23,577 bases of DNA from Muribaculum sp. (GCA_023663505.1 JAMPHH010000001.1:34201-57777), one strand, 5' to 3'. Shown: positions 1 through 8,078, counted from the first letter of the stretch. Notes: generated by a model from the sequence alone, not told the origin. Numbers and translations are program-made.

Positions 1-134
1 CCATATAATTTTGAATCAGTAACATGTTTTGAGTAAGTATTACACGACTTTAGGGGTAGTATGCTGCTACACCTGCCACTACAGAGACCACAAAAGGAAC
101 AAAAAGATTCAAGTCTTTCACAAATTTCCGAAAA

Positions 135-171
135 GAAAGCCCCAGAGCTGCAACTCGGGGGTTTTCTTTTT
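135..171 (+). terminator. Rho-independent terminator of an upstream unit
   Basis: A G/C-rich hairpin (GAAAGCCCC and GAG on the left arm, CTC, GGGG and TTTTC on the right arm, loop CTGCAA) is followed by TTTT. It would end a transcript entering from the left edge of the window. No gene is recognised in bases 1-134; the short open frame there has no ribosome-binding site and no family resemblance. Confidence 0.75.
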
Positions 172-241
172 GGGTGTTTGTGTCAATCTATAACATGGTT
201 TGATAACAAACACCACAAAAAATATTTTGGAGGAGAAGGAT

Positions 242-1027
242 ATGTCCCCTATTTTTGATACACATGCCCATTATGATGATGCTGCGTTTGACGAGGACAG
301 AGAGCGGCTGTTGGCGCAGCTTCCCGCGGAGGGGATTGCCCGTGTGGTGAATGTTGGCGCCAGCTTGGACTCTTGCAAGAGGACGATTGAGCTGACGGAG
401 AAATTTGATTTTATATATAGTGCGATTGGTGTGCACCCCAGTGAGACTGCGGAATTGAACGAGGAGAGCTTTGAGTGGCTGCGGGAGGTCTGCGGGCATT
501 CTAAGTGTGTGGCTGTGGGTGAGATCGGTTTGGATTATTATTGGGAGGAGCCGTCGCATTCTATCCAAAAGGAATGGTTTTTGCGGCAGTTAGATTTGGC
601 GAGGGAGTTGTCCTTGCCTGTGGTGATTCATTCGAGAGATGCGGCAAAGGATACTATAGACATGCTCAAGGCGGCGAAGGCGGAGGAGATCGGCGGCGTG
701 ATTCACTGCTACTCTTACACCAAGGAGTCGGCTAAGATATTTTATGATATGGGATTTTATTTTGGAATTGGAGGCGTGCTCACCTTTAAGAATTCCAAGA
801 AGCTGAAGGAAGCCGTGAACGATATTCCCATGGAGCGCATTGTGCTGGAAACGGACTGCCCTTATCTGGCGCCGGTGCCTTTTCGAGGAAAGCGCAACTG
901 CTCTCTGTATATTCCGTATGTGATTGCGGCACTGGCTGAGATCAAAGGAATCTCGGAGGACGAGGTGCGCAGGCATGCTTGGGAGAACGCCCACAGGCTG
1001 TACCGTATGGACGAGGGCGGACGATAG
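242..1027 (+). CDS. tatD: TatD family metal-dependent hydrolase (DNase)
   Basis: 261-aa TIM-barrel hydrolase of the TatD family; characterised members are metal-dependent 3'-5' DNases acting on damaged DNA. All expected metal ligands are visible: the N-terminal HxH (H8, H10 in DTHAHYDD), E94 in GEIGLDYYW, H130 in VVIHSRDA, H155 in GVIHCYSY, and D205 in LETDCPYLAP. The length is normal. An open frame extends upstream to 200, but the ATG at 242 is chosen because GGAGGAGAAGG lies directly before it. In many Bacillota tatD is followed by rnmV and ksgA; here a small cupin follows instead, so that neighbourhood is not conserved. The exact in vivo role of TatD proteins is not settled. Confidence 0.93.
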   Translation: MSPIFDTHAHYDDAAFDEDRERLLAQLPAEGIARVVNVGASLDSCKRTIELTEKFDFIYSAIGVHPSETAELNEESFEWLREVCGHSKCVAVGEIGLDYYWEEPSHSIQKEWFLRQLDLARELSLPVVIHSRDAAKDTIDMLKAAKAEEIGGVIHCYSYTKESAKIFYDMGFYFGIGGVLTFKNSKKLKEAVNDIPMERIVLETDCPYLAPVPFRGKRNCSLYIPYVIAALAEIKGISEDEVRRHAWENAHRLYRMDEGGR

Positions 1028-1123
1028 AAATACTATATACAAATATTCCGTGATGTGATAAGCTTATCTAAGGTGGAAGGCGGCTTGCCCTCCAATACCA
1101 AAAATCAAAAGTGAGGTGCCGAT

Positions 1124-1447
1124 ATGTTTGTAAAAAATGAAGATTGTAAAGTGACTCCCTGTGAACCCGGCGTGACCAGAAGGGTGATGTGTTACTCCGA
1201 CCAGTTGATGATGTGCGAGATTAGCTTTGAGAAGGGTGCTGAGGGCAATATGCACAAGCACCCCCACGAGCAGATCACCTATATTGCCGAGGGAAGCTTT
1301 GTTTTCACTATTGACGGTGAGAGTCAGACGGTCAACAAGGGCGACAGCGTGTTCATGCCCTCCAACTCCATGCATGGCGTGAAATGTCTGGAGGCAGGGA
1401 AGCTGGTAGATGTGTTTAACCCGAAGCGCGAGGATTTCCTGAAATAA
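1124..1447 (+). CDS. Small cupin-domain protein
   Basis: 107-aa single-domain cupin (conserved beta-barrel). The first cupin motif is seen as HKHPHEQITYIAEG (H44, H46/H48, E49 candidate metal ligands) and the second around PSNSMHGV (H84). GAGGTG precedes the ATG with suitable spacing. Small stand-alone cupins of this type bind a metal and may be isomerases, dioxygenase-like enzymes or sensors; nothing in the sequence or the neighbours decides which. It lies 96 nt after tatD on the same strand and ahead of a repeat-rich spacer and a terminator, so it is probably the last gene of that unit. The family call is sure, the substrate unknown. Confidence 0.85.
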   Translation: MFVKNEDCKVTPCEPGVTRRVMCYSDQLMMCEISFEKGAEGNMHKHPHEQITYIAEGSFVFTIDGESQTVNKGDSVFMPSNSMHGVKCLEAGKLVDVFNPKREDFLK

Positions 1448-1465
1448 AAGCAAACGCAGTTTATC

Positions 1466-1578
1466 ATTGCCGAAGCAACCTAATCCCCATTTCTGCGCTG
1501 TTTTTGCGCATAAGCAACTTTGTGTCAAGCAATGCGCAGACACAAATTGCCGATTGAAAAAGCTTTGATTTTTCAATC
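1466..1578 (-). repeat. Dispersed intergenic repeat family 1, copy A
   Basis: Read on the minus strand this stretch aligns over its whole length with 10607-10715. Shared blocks include GCGCAGAAATGGGGATTAG, TTGTGTCTGCGCATTGC (near-exact) and the hairpin at one end. That hairpin (1552-1578) has arms GATTGAAAAA and TTTTTCAATC. A partial third copy lies at 1592-1674. No coding frame is present. It is likely a small non-autonomous or REP-like element. Confidence 0.8.
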
Positions 1579-1591
1579 TAATACCATGCCT

Positions 1592-1674
1592 TTCCGCAAT
1601 CTGCGAACTTTCATGCGTGTTTTACGCATTGCGCAGGCACAAATTCGCGGTTGAAAATCTTTGATTTTCAACCT
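1592..1674 (-). repeat. Dispersed intergenic repeat family 1, partial copy C
   Basis: A second, shorter copy in the same orientation as copy A. It keeps the end hairpin (1649-1673, arms GGTTGAAAATC and GATTTTCAACC) and the block TTTGTGCCTGCGCAATGC. Compared with copy A, the second base pair of the hairpin has changed from A-T to G-C on both sides, a compensatory change. The inner half with the GGGGATTAG block is missing or diverged. Confidence 0.7.
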
Positions 1675-1677
1675 AGG

Positions 1678-1728
1678 ATCCCAGAGCTTTGGGGCAGTCT
1701 CTAATGTCTCCATAGCTCTGGGATTTTT
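1678..1728 (+). terminator. Rho-independent terminator after the cupin unit
   Basis: A perfect 11-bp stem (ATCCCAGAGCT with AGCTCTGGGAT) encloses a 25-nt loop and is followed by TTTTT. It separates the tatD-cupin unit and repeats from the next promoter. Confidence 0.85.
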
Positions 1729-1745
1729 GTGCTTATCAATATAAA

Positions 1746-1764
1746 TTTATCGAAAATCAATAAA
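1746..1764. promoter_or_regulatory. Candidate operator (palindrome upstream of the -35)
   Basis: TTTATCGA-AAA-TCAATAAA is a near-perfect dyad with one mismatch, 7 nt upstream of a strong -35 box. The transcript encodes a small Xre-type regulator, so autoregulation through this site is plausible but inferred. Confidence 0.35.
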
Positions 1765-1770
1765 AATATA

Positions 1771-1799
1771 TTGACATTCAAAAATATGCGTGGTATAGT
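1771..1799 (+). promoter_or_regulatory. Sigma-A type promoter for the DUF2975/Xre unit
   Basis: TTGACA (1771-1776), a 17-nt spacer, then TATAGT (1794-1799): close to consensus. Transcription would begin near 1806, about 44 nt ahead of the chosen DUF2975 start. Confidence 0.85.
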
Positions 1800-1849
1800 C
1801 TCTATAACAGGTCAGGCGGTATATGGGCATGGAATTGGAGGATTTGGGT

Positions 1850-2314
1850 ATGAGTGATAAGCAGATGCAAAAGCTGTTGTTGTCCAAATGGGTGAAGTAT
1901 CTTTTGGATTTTATGTTTTATTGCGGTATTCTGGTGACTGCCACGCTGCCGTTTTCTTTGAAGCTTATCCAAAAGTATTACAGACCAATCATGGAGAATT
2001 ATGAGGAATCTGTCATTATTTATTTTGTGTTGGGGGTGTCGGCATTAGTGCTTATTCGCGAGCTGCGAAGGATTATGCGCACCGTGTTGGACGAGGACTG
2101 TTTTGTCATGGAGAATGTGGTGAGTCTGCGGAAGATGGGGAATTGGAGCTTCTTTATCGCGGGCATGTCGGTAGTGCGGAGTATTGTTTATTTGACGGTT
2201 GCAATGTTGGTGGTGATTTTGGTGTTTGTGATTGCAGGGTTGTTCTCCAAGGTGCTTGCCATGGTGTTTGAGGAGGCGGTGCAATACAAGGAGGAGAATG
2301 ACCTGACCATTTGA
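1850..2314 (+). CDS. DUF2975 membrane protein
   Basis: 154-aa integral membrane protein with about four hydrophobic segments and short charged linkers, the usual size and layout of DUF2975 proteins. The ATG at 1850 is preferred over in-frame ATGs at 1823 and 1829 because GGAGG lies about 9 nt before it. DUF2975 genes are very often followed directly by a small YozG-like Xre regulator, as here (stop at 2314, next ATG at 2351). Function of the family is unknown; the pairing suggests a membrane component whose expression is controlled by the adjacent DNA-binding protein. The promoter at 1771-1799 drives it. Confidence 0.8.
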   Translation: MSDKQMQKLLLSKWVKYLLDFMFYCGILVTATLPFSLKLIQKYYRPIMENYEESVIIYFVLGVSALVLIRELRRIMRTVLDEDCFVMENVVSLRKMGNWSFFIAGMSVVRSIVYLTVAMLVVILVFVIAGLFSKVLAMVFEEAVQYKEENDLTI

Positions 2315-2350
2315 GTGGTGTATCAGGCGCGGTGGAAAGAGGATAACAAG

Positions 2351-2566
2351 ATGGCAATCGTGGTAAATCTGGACGTGATGATGGCAAAGCGTAAGAAGGG
2401 GCTTACAGAGTTGGCGGGTGAGGTGGATATCACACTGGCGAACCTCTCTATTTTAAAAAATAATAAGGCGAGGGCAGTGCGTTTCTCTACCTTGGAGTCT
2501 ATCTGCAAGGCGTTGGACTGTCAGCCCGGCGACATCTTGGAGTATGTGCCGGACGAGGAGACATAA
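2351..2566 (+). CDS. Small Xre-family (YozG-like) transcriptional regulator
   Basis: 71-aa protein that is almost only a helix-turn-helix: conserved features are the basic MMAKRKKGLTELA segment, ITLANLSILKNNKA as recognition region, and LESICKALDCQPGDILEY, the typical end of this Cro/C1-like HTH_26 family. The ATG at 2351 is chosen because AAAGAGG precedes it; the open frame upstream lacks a signal. It sits directly downstream of the DUF2975 gene and probably binds the shared promoter, where a dyad lies at 1746-1764. The pair is common in Bacillota. Confidence 0.88.
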   Translation: MAIVVNLDVMMAKRKKGLTELAGEVDITLANLSILKNNKARAVRFSTLESICKALDCQPGDILEYVPDEET

Positions 2567-2614
2567 GGAGAAAATACTGCACGTTACAGTGTGCAGAAGA
2601 TGGGAGGAATTGTT

Positions 2615-4513
2615 ATGGATAATCAATCAATTTGGCGTGAAGAGTCACGCTCGGGGAATGCAAACACAGCAGGTTCAAGCCCGCAAACGGTACAGTCAGC
2701 ACAGTCACCGACAGGGCAGCCGCAAACAGTACAATCCGCACAGCCGCAAACGGTACAGTCAGCGCAGTCACCGACAGGGCAGGCACAAACAGCACAATAC
2801 ATACAGTCACCGACAGCGCAGACGATAGCTGCTCAATCAGGGGCGGCGCAAGCGGCACAGCCACAGCAGGGATTAGCCCCTATGCCTTATATTGTGCAGT
2901 CGCCTGCCAAGCCCGTGGATACGGAAGCAACAAAACGTATGAAGAATAATTTTGCTTTTTTTGGACCCGTCACTTTCCTGTACGCATTGTTTTATGCCTT
3001 TTGTATGTTTAAGAATGGCTCGGGTATCACCTTCCCTTTTTTCATAGCCGCCAGCCTCTTGTATTTATACTTCTCTTTGTCAAAGTTGGAGATTACATTG
3101 AAAAGAGGAAGCGCCTTCTATATGGCAGGCATGCTGCTGCTGGCGGTTTCCACCTTTTGCACAGACGATGAGAGAATCATAGCGTTTAACAAGACGGGAA
3201 TCTTCCTGTTGATGATGAGTCTGTTATTAAAACAATTTTATGACACCTCTAACTGGAAGCTGGGCAAGTATCTGGGGAGTATTTTCCGGTTGGTGTTTGC
3301 GGGCATGGGAGAGTTTGCGAGCCCCTTCGCAGACTGCGCGAGGTATTTCCGCAGCAGGGAGGGAAAGCAGAACAAAAACTTATGGTATGCCCTGTTGGGG
3401 GCGGTGCTCGCCATACCCCTGCTGGCGGTTGTAATTGCGCTGTTGTCCAGTGCGGACGCCGTATTTCGGCAGATGACGGATTCAGTGCTTCAGGGAGTCA
3501 ATTTTGGCAATATTATTAATGTGATTTTTCGCATCGGGTTTATGTTTTTTGCGTCCTATCTGCTGACGGCATATTTGTGTAAGCACACCATGAGCGAGCA
3601 GGTGAAGGATCACAGGAACGGGGAGCCCGTGCTTGCCATCACTGTCACGGCTCTGCTGTCCGTGATATATCTTCTGTTCTCGGGAATACAGATAATATAT
3701 GTATTCTTGGGCAAAATGGAGCTGCCGGAGGGTTATACCTATGCGGAGTATGCTAGGGAGGGCTTTGCGCAGCTGTTGGCGGTCAGCTTTCTGAATCTGA
3801 TCATTGTATTGTTTGTGATGAGCTATTTTCGGGAGAGCAAGGTATTGAAGGTGATACTGACAGTTATGTCACTTTGCACCTTCATCATGATTGCGTCCAG
3901 TGCGTTTCGTATGATTCTTTATATTCGCTTTTATTATATGACGTTTCTGCGGATATTGGTGTTGTGGGGACTGGCGCTCCTGTTCTTATTGTTTATCGGT
4001 GTGATAGTGAGTATTTACAAGGGCAATTTCCCGCTGTTTGGATACAGCACGGTGGTGGTGACGGTGTTGTATGTGGCATTATCCTTTGCCCACCCGGATT
4101 ATATCATTGCGTCCGTGAACGTGTCGAATGCGCTTGGGAGGGTGACAACGGAGCAGACGGCGGATAGCTTCTTCCTCACGGAGAAGCCATATCAGGACTT
4201 TTCCTATTTGAGCAGATTGAGTGCGGACGCCGCTCCCGTATTGATTCCCTATATGAAGGAGCTGGGGTATGACATGGATTTGTTTTATGCGAAGGATATG
4301 CCGCTTAGCGGGGAGGAGGGCGTTGTGGATTACAGCAGGGTGGACAGATCCTTGGAGCGTATGGTGAGTATGGGAAGTCTGCACAGATCCCGCGTTGAGG
4401 AATTTGGATTGTTTTATCTGCGGGATCTGCAGAGAGCTACCGAGGACTTTGGTATTCGCACCTACAATATTTCCAGACATATCGCTCTGCGGGAAATCGC
4501 GTCGGCAAGGTAG
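2615..4513 (+). CDS. DUF4173/DUF4153-type polytopic membrane protein with Q/T/S-rich N-terminal tail
   Basis: 632-aa protein. Residues about 20-95 are low complexity, built from repeated units such as QTVQSAQSPTGQ and variants; the rest has roughly ten or more membrane helices followed by a soluble C-terminal part of about 90 residues. The hydrophobic region and the final YNISRHIALREIASAR segment fit the DUF4173/DUF4153 group of unknown function. The ATG at 2615 follows GGGAGG at 2602-2607. The gene lies 48 nt after the Xre gene, so it may belong to the same transcript. The repeated tail arises from near-identical DNA units and is a likely site of length variation. No enzymatic motif is recognised. 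Confidence 0.75.
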   Translation: MDNQSIWREESRSGNANTAGSSPQTVQSAQSPTGQPQTVQSAQPQTVQSAQSPTGQAQTAQYIQSPTAQTIAAQSGAAQAAQPQQGLAPMPYIVQSPAKPVDTEATKRMKNNFAFFGPVTFLYALFYAFCMFKNGSGITFPFFIAASLLYLYFSLSKLEITLKRGSAFYMAGMLLLAVSTFCTDDERIIAFNKTGIFLLMMSLLLKQFYDTSNWKLGKYLGSIFRLVFAGMGEFASPFADCARYFRSREGKQNKNLWYALLGAVLAIPLLAVVIALLSSADAVFRQMTDSVLQGVNFGNIINVIFRIGFMFFASYLLTAYLCKHTMSEQVKDHRNGEPVLAITVTALLSVIYLLFSGIQIIYVFLGKMELPEGYTYAEYAREGFAQLLAVSFLNLIIVLFVMSYFRESKVLKVILTVMSLCTFIMIASSAFRMILYIRFYYMTFLRILVLWGLALLFLLFIGVIVSIYKGNFPLFGYSTVVVTVLYVALSFAHPDYIIASVNVSNALGRVTTEQTADSFFLTEKPYQDFSYLSRLSADAAPVLIPYMKELGYDMDLFYAKDMPLSGEEGVVDYSRVDRSLERMVSMGSLHRSRVEEFGLFYLRDLQRATEDFGIRTYNISRHIALREIASAR

Positions 4514-4594
4514 AGCTCACCATATGTTCAACGGTCTGTCTGGTGGCGTTGCGGGAAATCGCGGCAGCAGCGGAGTAGAACCGTGGCGCAGCGA

Positions 4595-4690
4595 AATCTC
4601 AGCATAGCGACGCCGCAGGTAACACCACTCGACACGGGGCGCAACATTGAGCTGCTGACATAATCTCAACATAGCGACGCCACGGGTAAC
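4595..4690. repeat. Direct repeat pair in convergent intergenic spacer
   Basis: Two near-identical 29-nt units (4595-4623 and 4662-4690) share the cores ATAGCGACGCC and GGTAAC at a 67-nt offset. They fill most of the spacer between the DUF4173 gene and the oppositely oriented ABC permease gene. No clear terminator was seen in this spacer. Confidence 0.6.
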
Positions 4691-4723
4691 GATACAGCGA
4701 GCTGACGGGGCAGGCAGCGCAGA

Positions 4724-5938
4724 TTATCTCCCCGATATCTGCCTGCTCCTGTATATCTTCTGTCCCATCAGCACAAGCCCGACAGCCGTTATCAGATAGA
4801 TTGGCGGGAGCGCCTGCCATGCGGTCAGGTGTAGCCCGAACAGGGGAAGGGTATAGGCGTCGAAAATACGGTGAAACGCCAGAATATTAAAGGGCAGCCA
4901 TTCCCACAATTGTGCGAGCGCACGGAGCGGTCGGGGAATAGATACCATCATGTCAAGAATCAGTATCGTCCCCACGATACTCAGAGTCGCGATATTATTA
5001 TGTGTCCATTCTGACAAAAACATCGTAAACACGGCGATGAGGACGACAGTGACGATCATTAGCCCGTCCGCGATCAACACAGCCTGTCCGCAGGTGATCG
5101 GCTCAGCGCAGCTTCGGAAGACAAATTGAAGCAGGGTGGAGGCATTCCCTCTGCCATACAGAAATCTAAGCCATACAAAGGACACGACCGCGAGCAGGAG
5201 GGAGGTGCCTGCGGCAAAGCTGATGCCCGCCAGAAGCTTTGCCCAATACAAGCCCTTCCTGCCGTTTATGGTGCACAGATTCAACTGGTCGGTTCTGCGG
5301 CTGTATTCGTCAGAGAACACTCCCGCCAGACAGATCGCCTGCATAAACAGTGCAAGAAGACCTGTTGCCTGAAAGGTGGAGTATAGCTTAGAGTAGATAT
5401 AGCTTTCCCGATATATCATAGGGGTCTCCATTTGGTCATGGCGGCTTCGCCAAAATTGCTTTTCGTCCTCCGTGAGCTGAAGTGTTTCCCAGTATTCCTC
5501 AAAGAATTCGTTTTGCATTTGGTAAAATTCCTGCTCGTCGGGCTCCCATTCATACATGACCTGTGAGGGCTGCAGCATGGTGGTGACATGGACAAAATTA
5601 AAAATGTCACTGTACGGGCGGGCAATCTGCTGATATTCCTCAGAGCCGATATAATGCCTGCCTGCGATATCAGGAATCTGCCGATATGCTGCGACCGTCT
5701 CCTCCAACAGTGTCTGGTCAATGGCTCTGCCGCTCAACTCCTTCATATATTCCAGATCTGTAAGCGCGTAATGATAGCTGTTGTCAATCCGCTCACCGTC
5801 AACATAAACATCCCCTATCAATTCCGCGGAGCAGCTTATCAGGGCGACGACGACACATAGGATCAGAGAGACCCACACAAGCTTTTTCTGGAACAGCTTC
5901 CTGCATTCATATTGATATAGAACACCTAATGTATTCAT
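4724..5938 (-). CDS. ABC-2 type transporter permease
   Basis: 404-aa membrane protein with an N-terminal helix (LVWVSLILCVVVALIS), a long extracytoplasmic segment of about 160 residues, then five further hydrophobic helices: the layout of bacitracin/lantibiotic-type ABC-2 permeases. The ATG at 5938 is chosen because AAGGAG precedes it by about 7 nt; an upstream TTG at 5977 in the same frame has no such signal. It lies downstream of the ATPase gene on the same strand, separated by about 220 nt that contain a dispersed repeat. It most likely pairs with that ATPase in an exporter or antibiotic-resistance pump; the substrate is unknown. Confidence 0.82.
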   Translation of the reverse strand: MNTLGVLYQYECRKLFQKKLVWVSLILCVVVALISCSAELIGDVYVDGERIDNSYHYALTDLEYMKELSGRAIDQTLLEETVAAYRQIPDIAGRHYIGSEEYQQIARPYSDIFNFVHVTTMLQPSQVMYEWEPDEQEFYQMQNEFFEEYWETLQLTEDEKQFWRSRHDQMETPMIYRESYIYSKLYSTFQATGLLALFMQAICLAGVFSDEYSRRTDQLNLCTINGRKGLYWAKLLAGISFAAGTSLLLAVVSFVWLRFLYGRGNASTLLQFVFRSCAEPITCGQAVLIADGLMIVTVVLIAVFTMFLSEWTHNNIATLSIVGTILILDMMVSIPRPLRALAQLWEWLPFNILAFHRIFDAYTLPLFGLHLTAWQALPPIYLITAVGLVLMGQKIYRSRQISGR

Positions 5939-6060
5939 TATTCTTCTCCTTTTCTTCATTCGATGAAGTTGTGACAAATGCTACATGGGCACAAAGTTTG
6001 CAATTGAGTAATTAAATTCCTGCGAAGGTCATCATACCAAAGCATTCTATGAATGATTGT

Positions 6061-6139
6061 GCTCTGCGGCATTGCAAGCTTGATGCCTATGCATCTGCGA
6101 TGCATTTTGCTTTGCAGCGGGGTTGTTGACTTTCAATTT
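6061..6139 (-). repeat. Dispersed intergenic repeat family 2, copy 1
   Basis: On the minus strand this reads GTCAACAACCCCGCTGCAA, then a short variable loop, then CATCAAGCTTGCAA and GCAGAGCA. The same blocks in the same order occur at 18731-18786. The copy here has about 20 extra bases between the blocks, including GCATCGCAGATGC. It sits inside an operon, between the ABC ATPase and permease genes. Confidence 0.75.
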
Positions 6140-6157
6140 ATTCTTCATCGAATTGGT

Positions 6158-6850
6158 TTATTCGTCTTTAAATTGACTCAGATAGAATTCCTCCAAATCC
6201 TCCTGCCCTTCCCATTTTCCCTGATAGATCATCTGTCCATCCTTCATCATCATCACATCGTCCGCGATATGCTCGATATCGGACACAATATGGGTGGATA
6301 AAAGCACGATGCTGTCCTTGCCAAGCTCCTGAAGCATCTCCCGAAAACGCACCCGTTCCTTGGGGTCAAGTCCCGCGGTCGGCTCGTCCAGTACAAGGAG
6401 CTTCGGGTCATTCAGCAATGCTTGGGCGATGCCGAGCCGTTGCTTCATGCCGCCTGAGTAGGTCTTGATCCTTTTTTGTGACACCTCTGTCAGTGACACG
6501 AGCTGCAAGAGCTTGTCGGCTTTCCTCTTGGCAGCTCCCTTCTCCAAGCCCTTTAGCGCCGCCATATACAACAGGAAATCCATTCCCGTAAATTCCGGAT
6601 AATATCCAAAGTCCTGTGGCAGATATCCCAAGACGGCGCGGTATTGCTCCTCGCTCACGTCAATTTCGTCATAGGTGATAGTGCCGCTGTCTGGTCTTAG
6701 AATCCCACAGATCATTCGCATCAGGGTGGTCTTGCCCGCGCCGTTTGCCCCCAGCAGACCATGCACTCCATTTTGCAGACGCAGAGATACCCTGTCCGCG
6801 GCGATTTTGTTTTTGTATTGCTTTGATACTCTGTCAACGATTAATTCCAT
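6158..6850 (-). CDS. ABC transporter ATP-binding protein
   Basis: 230-aa complete nucleotide-binding domain: Walker A GANGAGKTT (34-42), Q-loop Q79 in YLPQDFG, signature YSGGM (131-135), Walker B LLVLDEP with E156, D-loop, and switch H187 in LLSTHIVS. The ATG at 6850 follows GGAGG by about 7 nt and overlaps the stop of the preceding membrane-protein gene by 10 nt, so the two are translationally coupled; the longer open frame upstream is not used. Its partner permease is encoded next. The domain resembles those of ABC-2 exporters for peptides or drugs. Confidence 0.95.
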   Translation of the reverse strand: MELIVDRVSKQYKNKIAADRVSLRLQNGVHGLLGANGAGKTTLMRMICGILRPDSGTITYDEIDVSEEQYRAVLGYLPQDFGYYPEFTGMDFLLYMAALKGLEKGAAKRKADKLLQLVSLTEVSQKRIKTYSGGMKQRLGIAQALLNDPKLLVLDEPTAGLDPKERVRFREMLQELGKDSIVLLSTHIVSDIEHIADDVMMMKDGQMIYQGKWEGQEDLEEFYLSQFKDE

Positions 6851-7545
6851 ACGAAATCCTCCATTTGTTTTATTGCTCGTACATACTCTCTGGCTGCGCC
6901 CATTCCTGACAAAAGCACGGCGCACAGCCACCAGACAAAATACTCTCCTCCATAGACAGCCGCCTTGAAATCTCTGATTATCAGGACGCCCAAACAGACC
7001 GTCACCGTGATGCCTATGCACAGATAAAAGACCTCCTCGTCGCGGAATCTGCGTGACGCCCACAGGCAGAGGAACACTGTGATCAGGTAGGGGCATAACA
7101 GGTAAACGCCTGTCCGTATGGGGGATATGTCCATAGAGGCATTGCAGGCAAGTGTAAAGCACAGAAACATAAGGACATTCATAATCCCCAGAATGCCAAG
7201 TCTTGACAGTACCACGCTTTTGAGCGAAAAACGCGCGGACTGCTCGAATTCCGCCATGCCGTAACGTTTTGAACGTCCGCTCTCCGTGACCATGGTCAGA
7301 GCCAAAACGGGCATCATTGCGGAGAGCTCGCACAGCATTTCCCATCGAAATAGAAATGCCCCGCTCAAGGCAAGCCCGAGCAAAACGATATCCAGTCCCC
7401 ATACCCATTTGCGGATATAGCGAATCTGGGACAGAATAAAATCTGTGGTGGAGACAGGCTGAATCGGGGCATGTCGCAGAAATTCTTCCTTGTGGAGAGG
7501 CTGTGGCGGGGCAAAGGCTTCCTTGAATATTTTTCTCCTGTTCAT
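6841..7545 (-). CDS. Six-TM membrane protein between ECF sigma factor and ABC ATPase
   Basis: 234-aa protein with a soluble, proline-containing N-terminal region (about residues 1-47) followed by about six membrane helices and no recognisable catalytic motif. Its start codon overlaps the ECF sigma factor stop by 4 nt (ATGA) and its stop overlaps the ABC ATPase start, so all three are translationally coupled. That position is where an anti-sigma factor or a sensor/permease partner is usually found. Either role is inference; no anti-sigma domain such as a zinc-binding ZAS motif is seen. It could also be a second permease subunit. Confidence 0.75.
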   Translation of the reverse strand: MNRRKIFKEAFAPPQPLHKEEFLRHAPIQPVSTTDFILSQIRYIRKWVWGLDIVLLGLALSGAFLFRWEMLCELSAMMPVLALTMVTESGRSKRYGMAEFEQSARFSLKSVVLSRLGILGIMNVLMFLCFTLACNASMDISPIRTGVYLLCPYLITVFLCLWASRRFRDEEVFYLCIGITVTVCLGVLIIRDFKAAVYGGEYFVWWLCAVLLSGMGAAREYVRAIKQMEDFVWN

Positions 7546-8078
7546 TGGATATCCTCCTTTTTCAAATTTTCCTCAAATCGGGCGGACGCCTGTCGTAGCT
7601 GACGATAGACGGCGAATCGGGAGATGCCCATAAGCGCGCCTATGACGGAGACGGGGACGTCATTGGCATATCGCAGCAGCAACAGCTCCCGCTCCTCCTG
7701 TGTCAATCGGGCAAGGGCAGTCTGTACGGCGATCCGCGTCAGCAGCTTTTCCTCGGTGTCACCCTGCGGCGTGTGCTCCGCCATGGGATACCCTTGGACT
7801 GCCGCTTTTATTCCTGATGCTTCATATGCGGCGGGGGTCTGCGCCGCTTCAAGAGGCAGGGTCGGCTTCGACCTTCGATAGTGGTCTATGCACAGATTCC
7901 TTGCAATGGTGTACAGGTAGCGCAGGGCTTGTCCTGATTCCTGATAGCCCTCGCTCTCCCAGAATCTAAGAAAGGTCTCCTGCGTGATATCCTCTGCTGT
8001 CTCGCGGTGATTAGTCTTGAAATAGCAGTAGCGGTATATTTTGTCATATTGTCCGTCCAAATCTCTGATGTTCGCCAT
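7542..8078 (-). CDS. ECF-type RNA polymerase sigma factor
   Basis: 178-aa sigma-70 family protein. Region 2 is visible at about residues 10-70 (YDKIYRYCYFKTNHR, AEDITQETFLRFWE, YLYTIARNLCIDHYRR) and region 4 near the C-terminus (LARLTQEERELLLLRYA, ISRFAVYRQLRQA). The ATG at 8078 is preferred because AAGGAC and GAGG lie just upstream and it gives the normal ECF length; the longer open frame would add an unusual N-terminus. It is the first gene of a coupled unit with a membrane protein and an ABC exporter, and probably controls that unit. No -35/-10 pair was assigned with confidence upstream. Confidence 0.92.
   Translation of the reverse strand: MANIRDLDGQYDKIYRYCYFKTNHRETAEDITQETFLRFWESEGYQESGQALRYLYTIARNLCIDHYRRSKPTLPLEAAQTPAAYEASGIKAAVQGYPMAEHTPQGDTEEKLLTRIAVQTALARLTQEERELLLLRYANDVPVSVIGALMGISRFAVYRQLRQASARFEENLKKEDIQ

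Noticed and set aside
1466..1674. CRISPR array
   Set aside because: Only two diverged copies without regular spacers; they match a dispersed repeat found elsewhere.
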